The notes beneath the pieces were generated by a model that worked only from the letters and a program-made list of their open reading frames with translations, was not told the DNA's origin and did no database searches. This document shows positions 1 through 4,684 of a stretch of DNA of 7,122 nucleotides, piece by piece. The translations under genes and the position numbers were made by a program. Source of the DNA: CALNBC01 sp050945915 (GTDB lineage: Bacteria; Bacillota; Clostridia; Christensenellales; CALWSW01); NCBI GenBank assembly GCA_050945915.1, contig JBMNTV010000078.1, forward strand, positions 1 to 7,122, written 5' to 3'. Within the stretch, counting starts at the first letter, position 1, and the number at the start of each line of letters is the position of its first letter.

Positions 1-69
1 TTTACTTCCATTATGGATATGCAAAAAGAGGGCCGGATTATGTAAAATCGGACATTGACAAATATCAAA

Positions 70-91
70 GGGCGGGGAAAGCTCCCCGCCC
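70..91 (-). terminator. Rho-independent-type terminator after pepC
   Basis: A perfect 9-bp GC-rich stem (GGGCGGGGA at 70-78 pairs with TCCCCGCCC at 83-91) closes a 4-nt loop. It begins 7 nt past the pepC stop. On the minus strand it is followed by TTTGATATTTGT, a T-rich but interrupted tail, so it should end the ybaK-like/deoC/pepC transcript. On the plus strand the tail is poorer in T (GCTTGCTTTATT), so termination of a gene arriving from the left is possible but less certain. Confidence 0.8.
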
Positions 92-98
92 GCTTGCT

Positions 99-1445
99 TT
101 ATTCGTCCTTGATGGTTGCCAATGCGCGCATGGGGTCCCAGGGGTGCAGGTGGATGGGCTCAGTCTCAAGGGCAAGAAGCTGCTTTTTCGTCAGGTATTT
201 TTTGTGGATCAGAGCCTGGTAGAGGTATTCGTCAAACCAGGCGTCCTCCATCATATACCAGCCCTTCTGGCCCCGATCCTCTCCCCAGCTGTTCGCCACC
301 TTGAAGCGGTCGGGTTTGCCGGACGCGTCAAGGTTCACGCCGTAAAACACCATGGCGTGGGTCATGCGGCTTTCTCCGTAATCCAGCCGCTGCGCTTTGG
401 TCAGGGGAAAATCCACGCCCAAAACGCCGGAAACATCCAGCCCGGAAAGGTACATCGCGCCCTTTTCCCGCTCCAGCCACTGGCCCACGTCGCACCCGAA
501 CCAGACGGGCAGATTGTCCTTCAACTGGGCGACGACGGCGGCCTTCAGCTCGTCGATGGGCACATTCAGATAGCGGATCTCCTGCCCGTTGACCACATTG
601 CCGAGGAAATCCACGGTATAGGTGCGGTAATAGGGCTTGTCCGCCGTGGGGGCATGGATGAGGCTGACGTAATCCGAAAGGTTCCAGCCCACCACCTGCT
701 CAAAGAACTCCACAGGGCTAACCGGACCGATGCGCAGGAAGTTTTTGTCCTTATCCCGGGTTTCAAACAGCACTTCGGTGGGCGGCGTGCCCAAAAAGAT
801 GCACAGCATCTGGTAGATTTCCTCGATCATGCCGTCCTTTTGGGCGCGCAGGGCCGTTTCGTCCCTCGTGCCTGCCTCCCGCAGGTCTTTTGCGAACTGC
901 CGGAGTTTGAGGGTCAGGAACCTGTTCATGGCGGCGGTGTTGCTGGAGTGGAAGGACTCCGGCATGTGGTCTTTCGGGACCGCGCCGTACTTCTTAATCA
1001 AATTGGCGAACATGTCCCACTGGCCGCCGTCGCCCAAAGGCTGGCTCAGAAGGTGCTGCATCAGCCTGCCGTTTAAGGGTTCGTCCAGGGTTTGAATGAT
1101 ACTTTCCAGAAAATAGTTGGAGCGCTCCAGTTTGTCGAAAAACAAGGGATAAGCCTGGGAAAATTCCAGGCTTTCCAGGTTCAGCTTGCGCATCGCCGTT
1201 GTGCGCATGGCGTTGAGCGCCGCGAACATCCAACAGCGGCCGCTCTGTTTTTGGTTGGTGATGTCCCCCGTCTCGGTGACTTCCACCGAGCAGGCGGTGT
1301 TGATCCTTCTGGGCAGGTCAAATGCAGTGGCGGAGGCTGTGATGCCGTTTTTCACCACGGCGTTCATGGCTGCTTTGGCGGCCTTGTCTTCGTTGAAACG
1401 GGCGGAAAGGGCGTTCAGCCTTTCCATTGTGATGTGTTGTTCCAT
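99..1445 (-). CDS. pepC: Aminopeptidase C (C1B cysteine peptidase, bleomycin hydrolase family)
   Basis: A cytoplasmic cysteine aminopeptidase that removes N-terminal residues from peptides. Its homologues form a hexameric barrel with the active sites facing inward. At 448 aa it has the usual family length. The papain-type catalytic set is visible: oxyanion Gln65 and Cys71 in QKQSGRCW, His363 in MTHAMVFYG and Asn385 in VANSWGED. No signal peptide is present, which fits an intracellular enzyme. The C-terminal arm, which in the family lies in the active-site cleft and enforces aminopeptidase action, is recognisable as PWDPMRALA. Here it continues for five more residues (TIKDE). The start at 1445 is preceded only by a weak purine-rich tract (GAGAGAGAAG), part of a 13-bp tandem repeat. 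Met7 is an alternative start but has no better Shine-Dalgarno sequence. It is the last gene of the unit, 68 bp after deoC, and a hairpin terminator follows it. Confidence 0.96.
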   Translation of the reverse strand: MEQHITMERLNALSARFNEDKAAKAAMNAVVKNGITASATAFDLPRRINTACSVEVTETGDITNQKQSGRCWMFAALNAMRTTAMRKLNLESLEFSQAYPLFFDKLERSNYFLESIIQTLDEPLNGRLMQHLLSQPLGDGGQWDMFANLIKKYGAVPKDHMPESFHSSNTAAMNRFLTLKLRQFAKDLREAGTRDETALRAQKDGMIEEIYQMLCIFLGTPPTEVLFETRDKDKNFLRIGPVSPVEFFEQVVGWNLSDYVSLIHAPTADKPYYRTYTVDFLGNVVNGQEIRYLNVPIDELKAAVVAQLKDNLPVWFGCDVGQWLEREKGAMYLSGLDVSGVLGVDFPLTKAQRLDYGESRMTHAMVFYGVNLDASGKPDRFKVANSWGEDRGQKGWYMMEDAWFDEYLYQALIHKKYLTKKQLLALETEPIHLHPWDPMRALATIKDE

Positions 1446-1458
1446 GAATCTTTACTTC

Positions 1459-1484
1459 TCTCTCGATCATTTCTCTCGATCATT
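1459..1484. repeat. Perfect 13-bp tandem duplication in the pepC leader
   Basis: TCTCTCGATCATT occurs twice back to back (1459-1471 and 1472-1484). On the coding (minus) strand the unit is AATGATCGAGAGA. The copy nearer pepC contributes to the GAGAGAGAAG purine tract that serves as the only Shine-Dalgarno candidate for pepC. It looks like a recent slip-strand duplication, and variation in copy number could alter pepC translation. That functional idea is inference. Confidence 0.75.
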
Positions 1485-1491
1485 CTTTTTT

Positions 1492-1503
1492 CCGGCGCGC
1501 CGG
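1492..1503. repeat. 12-bp perfect palindrome between deoC and pepC
   Basis: CCGGCGCGCCGG is fully self-complementary and lies 10 nt past the deoC stop. On the minus strand it is followed by an A-run (AAAAAAG), not a T-run, so it does not have terminator form for the deoC-pepC transcript. It may simply be a stable intercistronic hairpin or a protein site. Confidence 0.5.
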
Positions 1504-1513
1504 GATGGGGTGA

Positions 1514-2173
1514 TTACCCGTCCAGATCCGCGAGGATGGCAAGGCTTGCGGAAACGCCCAGCCTGTCCGCCCCCGCCCTGAGGTTGGGCAAAACATCCGC
1601 CAATGTGCGCATCCCGCCGGAGGCCTTGACCTTCATCCGCTCCGGGATGGCGGACTTCATCAGCGCCACGTCCTGGGGGTTGGCGCCGCCGGTGCCAAAG
1701 CCGGTGCTGGTCTTCACGAAATCCGCCCCCGCCGCGGCGGCGCACTGGCAGGCGGCCACCTTTTCCTCGTCCGTTAAATAGCAGGTTTCGATGATGACCT
1801 TGACCAGTTTGCCCGCAGCGGCGTCCACCACCGCTTTGATGTCCTTGGCGACGTACTCGAGATCCCCTGCCTTGAGCATGCCGATGTTGATCACCATGTC
1901 GACCTCCTCCGCCCCCTGGCTGACGGCATGGGCGGTTTCAAAGGCCTTGACGGCGGTGGCGTTTGCCCCCAGCGGGAAGCCGACGACGGTGCAGGTTTTC
2001 ACACCGCTGCCCGCGAGGTTTTTTGCGACCCGCTCCACATAGCAGGGATTGACGCAGACCGAAGCCGCGCCGATGCGCCTGGCCTCGTCGCAAACCTGGT
2101 CAATCTGTTCCGGCATGGCTGTCGCTTTGAGCAGGGTGTGATCCATCATCCCTGCGAGGGTTTTTTTGTCCAT
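1514..2173 (-). CDS. deoC: Deoxyribose-phosphate aldolase
   Basis: A class I aldolase that splits 2-deoxy-D-ribose 5-phosphate into glyceraldehyde 3-phosphate and acetaldehyde, the last step of deoxynucleoside catabolism in the cytoplasm. The 219-aa TIM-barrel protein has the usual length for short bacterial DeoC. It shows the Schiff-base lysine Lys154 in DFVKTSTGFGTGG, the second active-site lysine Lys183 in VKASGGMRT, and Asp92 in EVDMVIN, the position of the catalytic Asp in the family. The N-terminal DHTLLKATA motif is also typical. The ATG at 2173 has a strong ribosome binding site (AGGGAGG, 5-nt spacing). It lies 37 bp after the YbaK-like gene and 68 bp before pepC, so it is probably co-transcribed with both. 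No other deo gene (phosphorylase, phosphopentomutase) is in view, but a nucleoside-importer ATPase begins 4.8 kb away on the other strand. Confidence 0.97.
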   Translation of the reverse strand: MDKKTLAGMMDHTLLKATAMPEQIDQVCDEARRIGAASVCVNPCYVERVAKNLAGSGVKTCTVVGFPLGANATAVKAFETAHAVSQGAEEVDMVINIGMLKAGDLEYVAKDIKAVVDAAAGKLVKVIIETCYLTDEEKVAACQCAAAAGADFVKTSTGFGTGGANPQDVALMKSAIPERMKVKASGGMRTLADVLPNLRAGADRLGVSASLAILADLDG

Positions 2174-2210
2174 ATTGTCCTCCCTGTAAGATTCTTATAA
2201 AGTCATAATT

Positions 2211-2732
2211 CTACTCCGAAATACCCCCAAAAATATCCACAAAAATCGGCACATGCCCGGTGTGTTTCAAAAATACGTCGAAGAAATCCGAGCAGGACAC
2301 TTCCACCGTAGCGGTATTGTCCAAGGGATGCAAGAGCAGCGACCGCTTGGCCTGAAGGCTTTCGTCGCAGACCAGCGTAATCCTTCTTTCGGTGTCAAAA
2401 ATCAACCCCAGGGGGCTGGCTGCGCCGGGGAGACAGCCCAGAAGCTCCAGCATGTCCTCCTCCTTGGCGAAGGACACCCGGGGGATGTTCAGCGCGCCGC
2501 AAAATTCCTTGGTGGAAAAGCGCTTGTCCCCGTCCATCAGCACGAGGTAAAAGGCGGTGCGCTGCCTGTTGGAAAGGAAGATGTTCTTTACGTGGGAAAC
2601 ATCCGACGAAATTCCATGCAACCTGTCAAACTCGGCGCAGTCCTCCATGGTATGGGCGGGGGCATGTTCGTAATATGCATAGGGTATCGAGAGGGCGGTC
2701 AACGTGCTCAAAGCCTGTTCTTTACTGTTCAT
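2211..2732 (-). CDS. YbaK/ProX-family aminoacyl-tRNA deacylase (Ala-tRNA-Pro editing, PrdX-like)
   Basis: A free-standing trans-editing protein of the YbaK/ProRS-insertion-domain fold. Its closest-looking family is the clostridial PrdX/ProXp-ala group ("prolyl-tRNA synthetase-associated domain"), which hydrolyses alanine wrongly attached to tRNA(Pro). The 173-aa product has the family's usual length and marks: EHAPAHTMEDC near residue 22, the catalytic-type Lys49 in HVKNIFL, GCLPGAASPLGL near residues 99-110, and HPLDNTATVEVS near residues 135-146. The reading frame stays open upstream to 3083, but I start at 2732. Homology begins there, AGGA lies 7 nt upstream, and the extra N-terminal sequence is low-complexity and encoded by the DnaA-box repeat region. 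It heads the unit with deoC and pepC. The exact tRNA substrate is inferred from the family, not seen. Confidence 0.9.
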   Translation of the reverse strand: MNSKEQALSTLTALSIPYAYYEHAPAHTMEDCAEFDRLHGISSDVSHVKNIFLSNRQRTAFYLVLMDGDKRFSTKEFCGALNIPRVSFAKEEDMLELLGCLPGAASPLGLIFDTERRITLVCDESLQAKRSLLLHPLDNTATVEVSCSDFFDVFLKHTGHVPIFVDIFGGISE

Positions 2733-2814
2733 GGGATTATCCTGGTGGGTCTTTCGTTCTCCTTCGTTTTTTGGGGCAGTTCGGGGCAGGGGTTGCCCGC
2801 GGGAATAATGGCCC

Positions 2815-2843
2815 ATAAAAAGGGATTTGCCCAAAATTGTTAA
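2815..2843 (-). promoter_or_regulatory. Candidate sigma-A promoter for the ybaK-like/deoC/pepC unit
   Basis: On the minus strand TTAACA (2838-2843; 5 of 6 to TTGACA) is followed after 17 bp by TTTTAT (2815-2820; 4 of 6 to TATAAT). Transcription would start near 2808, giving a leader of about 75 nt before the ATG at 2732. The -10 match is modest, so this is tentative. The DnaA-box cluster would then lie about 65-130 bp upstream of the -35 element. Confidence 0.35.
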
Positions 2844-2879
2844 AAATTGCGGGGCGGATTTGCGGCCAGCTCTTTGGGA

Positions 2880-2897
2880 GTCACAACTGGTCACAAC
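2880..2897. repeat. Direct repeat GTCACAAC with 10-bp period
   Basis: GTCACAAC occurs at 2880-2887 and 2890-2897, one helical turn apart, between the DnaA-box cluster and the candidate promoter. The spacing places both copies on the same DNA face, as expected for a dimeric or cooperative regulator. No known operator is recognised. Confidence 0.45.
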
Positions 2898-2906
2898 CTG
2901 CGGATT

Positions 2907-2975
2907 TGTGAATAACCCAGAGTTATCCACGTTATCCACAGCATTTTGTGTGGAAAATGTGGATAACGTGGATTT
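2907..2975. promoter_or_regulatory. DnaA-box cluster
   Basis: Within 69 bp there are three full matches to the DnaA box TTATNCACA: TTATTCACA on the minus strand (2907-2915), TTATCCACA on plus (2932-2940) and TTATCCACA on minus (2958-2966). Two more match 8 of 9: TTATCCACG on plus (2923-2931) and TTTTCCACA on minus (2949-2957). A 7-of-9 match, AAATCCACG, lies at 2967-2975 on minus. Boxes 2923/2932 abut, and so do 2949/2958/2967, so they sit in exact 9-bp register and the two groups face each other. A further TTTTCCACA lies at 3067-3075, inside the end of the PHP gene. DnaA binding is inferred from the motif. The locus could titrate DnaA, regulate the downstream unit, or be origin-related. The absence of dnaA, dnaN, rpmH or a strand switch here argues against the main oriC. 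Confidence 0.7.
2925..2973. repeat. Perfect 16-bp inverted repeat built from DnaA boxes
   Basis: ATCCACGTTATCCACA (2925-2940) is the exact reverse complement of TGTGGATAACGTGGAT (2958-2973), with a 17-nt centre (2941-2957) that itself carries the TGTGGAAAA box. It could extrude or fold as a long hairpin in RNA. No T-run follows on either strand, so it is not a typical intrinsic terminator. Confidence 0.9.
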
Positions 2976-3054
2976 CGCAGGTGGAAAATCAGCATAAAAA
3001 ACACAAATGTCCGTCGAAAAATGTCGTAAACGCCTATCAATCGTTGGCGGGCGG

Positions 3055-3855
3055 TCAGTTTTGTCCTGTGGAAAAGTGGGCAAGTTCCGCGGCCCATTTC
3101 CCGAGCCGGTCGATGCGCAGACCCTTGTCGAAACTGTAAGCCCCGGAGTTCACGATTTTTTCTTTGGGGATTTTTGCTTGCCGGGCCTCCTGCACCGCGC
3201 TGTCCACCACGCCGACGTGATCGGGAGCGTGGGCGTCCGAAGAAAGGATGAAGAAGGCCTTCGCCGCCAGGGCGGTGCGGATCTGTTCCTGGCCAAGGGG
3301 GTGCTTGTTGTTCAGCTCGATGACCACGCCCAGTCTTGCGGCGGCGCGGGCCACGGCGGCCAAATCCACGGGTACGTATTCCCCCGGGTGGGTCAATACG
3401 TCGATGGGGTAGCGCTCAAGGGCCCTGATGACGGCGGCGGTCATCGTTTCTTTGCATCGTTTCGGGGTCAGCAGGGCGGGCAGCAGCAGCGTTCTGCCGG
3501 ATTTCCCCCGCATCTTCACGCCCTTGTGGTATCCCATGAGGTAGACCTCCGGCTGCAGGGGCAAAGCGTCGATGTCCGCCCTGCCGTCGGCGTCCATGAG
3601 GTTCGCCTCCACGCCCAGCAGCGCGACCCGGCGACCCAGGGCGCTGTTCGCCGCATCGATTTCCGCCTTCAGCTTGGGGTATTCCCCCGGCTTCAGGCCA
3701 AAAAGCGCATGCCCCGGGCCGTGGTCGGTAATCCCGAGGCCGATGTTTTGATTCACCGCTGCCTGCACGTTTTCAAAAACCGTGCCCTTTGCGTGGTGGT
3801 GGACCAGGCTGCGGCTGAATCTCGTATGGGTGTGGAGGTCGAAGAGCAAGGTCAT
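3055..3855 (-). CDS. PHP-domain metal-dependent phosphoesterase (YcdX-like)
   Basis: A 266-aa single-domain PHP (polymerase and histidinol phosphatase) protein. These enzymes use a trinuclear metal centre to hydrolyse phosphate esters. The substrate here is unknown. The metal ligands can be followed through the chain: His8 and His10 in DLHTHT, Asp44-His45 in ITDHGPG, Glu83 in GVEANL, His110 in MGYHKG, His156 in THPGEY, and Asp207 with His209 in SSDAHAP. ITDHGP, VEAN..DADG, ELNNKHP and the C-terminal PKEKIVNSG resemble the YcdX branch more than histidinol phosphatase HisK. Its ATG has a GCAGGAG ribosome binding site at a long 11-nt spacing. The gene is 46 bp after tatD, so probably the third gene of the metG operon. 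Its stop lies just before the DnaA-box region. Confidence 0.9.
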   Translation of the reverse strand: MTLLFDLHTHTRFSRSLVHHHAKGTVFENVQAAVNQNIGLGITDHGPGHALFGLKPGEYPKLKAEIDAANSALGRRVALLGVEANLMDADGRADIDALPLQPEVYLMGYHKGVKMRGKSGRTLLLPALLTPKRCKETMTAAVIRALERYPIDVLTHPGEYVPVDLAAVARAAARLGVVIELNNKHPLGQEQIRTALAAKAFFILSSDAHAPDHVGVVDSAVQEARQAKIPKEKIVNSGAYSFDKGLRIDRLGKWAAELAHFSTGQN

Positions 3856-3901
3856 TGCGTCAAAAGCTCCTGCGGTTTTTGTTTTTTTGCGGGCGCATCC
3901 A

Positions 3902-4684
3902 TCAGGTGCTGACGCCCGGCAGGCGGAACAGGCGAAGTGCGTTTTCCGTTGTTATTCTGGCTATTTCTTCGAAACTCATGCCGCGCAGCTCCGCCAGTTT
4001 TTCGCAAACATGCCGCACCAGGGTGGAATCGTTCCGTTTTCCCCTGTGGGGAACGGGGGCCAGATAGGGGCAGTCCGTCTCGATCAGCAGCCGGTCCAGG
4101 GGGACGGCTTTTGCGGCTTTTGCGCCCTTTTCGTTGTTTTTGAAGGTCAGCGACCCGCCAAAACCAAAATAAAATCCCAAAGGCGCATACTCGCGGACAA
4201 GCTCCGCAGAGCCGCTGTAACAGTGCAGCACGCCCCGGATCCTTCCCTTTCTCGCCATCAGGGCGTCAAACACGTCCCTGTGGGCTTCGCGGTCGTGGAC
4301 GATCACCGGAAGGTCCAAGCCAACGGCAAGGTCCAGCTGCTCGTGAAACAGCCGCTTTTGCAGTTCCTTTTGCTCCTTGCTGTAATAATAGTCCAGCCCG
4401 ATCTCGCCGATGGCGACGCACTTGGCGTCCTGTTTGACGGCTGCCTCCAGCCGTTCGAGGTAGCCCCGGGTTGCCGTCTTTGCCTCAAGGCCGTGGATGC
4501 CCAGGGCGCTGTATACATGGGAAAAGCGCTGCGCAAGGCGGGAAACGGCCTCCCAGTCCTCTTCCCGGCTTGCGCAGTCGACGACGGCGACGACGCCAGA
4601 AGGGGGCAGGGAGGCCAAAAGCTCCTCCCTGTCCGCGTCAAAGCGATCGTCCGTATAATGGGTGTGGGTGTCGATCAGGTACAT
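3902..4684 (-). CDS. tatD: TatD-family metal-dependent DNase/hydrolase
   Basis: A TIM-barrel metallohydrolase of the TatD family. Members act as 3'-5' exodeoxyribonucleases or D-aminoacyl-tRNA deacylases, and the Bacillus homologue YabD also lies beside metS. The 260-aa length is standard. The metal ligands are His7 and His9 in DTHTHY, Glu94 in IGEIGLDYY, His130 in VIVHDREAH, His154 in LHCYSG and Asp204 in IETDCPYL. Two usually conserved spots differ: the common GIHPH is GIHGL (residues 62-66), and the RNEP that normally follows HRGK is RNDS (217-220). The start codon shares one base with the metG stop (TGATG), and only a weak GGTGAG precedes it, so translation is probably coupled to metG. 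Confidence 0.95.
   Translation of the reverse strand: MYLIDTHTHYTDDRFDADREELLASLPPSGVVAVVDCASREEDWEAVSRLAQRFSHVYSALGIHGLEAKTATRGYLERLEAAVKQDAKCVAIGEIGLDYYYSKEQKELQKRLFHEQLDLAVGLDLPVIVHDREAHRDVFDALMARKGRIRGVLHCYSGSAELVREYAPLGFYFGFGGSLTFKNNEKGAKAAKAVPLDRLLIETDCPYLAPVPHRGKRNDSTLVRHVCEKLAELRGMSFEEIARITTENALRLFRLPGVST

Larger units (their letters stand above)
2733..3054. other. 322-bp intergenic region with promoter and DnaA-box cluster
   Basis: This gap separates the metG-tatD-PHP unit from the ybaK-like-deoC-pepC unit. Going leftward from the PHP stop it holds an A-rich stretch (about 2985-3008), the DnaA-box-like cluster with its inverted repeat (2907-2975), a GTCACAAC direct repeat (2880-2897), a promoter-like pair (2815-2843), and a GC-rich leader with two GGGGCAG copies 10 bp apart (2773-2779 and 2783-2789). 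No convincing terminator for the PHP gene is seen, so some read-through into the next unit is possible. The minus-strand open frame across it shows no protein-like features. Confidence 0.7.

Noticed and set aside
1..69. 3' end of a plus-strand gene at the left edge
   Set aside because: One plus-strand frame ends in TAA at 43-45 after 14 codons (FTSIMDMQKEGRIM) and another reads through without a stop. Neither piece is long enough or recognisable enough to call.
144..1076. Long plus-strand open frame of 310 codons
   Set aside because: It lies wholly antisense to pepC, which has full catalytic motifs. The frame is kept open by GC-rich codon bias and its product shows no family signal.
1492..1503. 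Terminator between deoC and pepC
   Set aside because: The palindrome is followed on the coding strand by an A-run, so intrinsic termination form is lacking. On the plus strand the run precedes the hairpin.
2907..3010. Main chromosomal replication origin (oriC)
   Set aside because: The boxes and a short A-rich stretch (about 2985-3008) are present. However, dnaA, dnaN, rpmH and recF are not next to it, genes on both sides run the same way, and no clear unwinding element or DnaA-trio series is seen. It cannot be excluded without genome-wide skew.
2733..3083. N-terminal extension of the YbaK-like protein (open frame up to 3083)
   Set aside because: The added sequence is encoded by the DnaA-box repeats and a GC-rich leader, overlaps the PHP gene end, shows no domain features, and lacks a ribosome binding site. 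Family homology begins at the Met at 2732.
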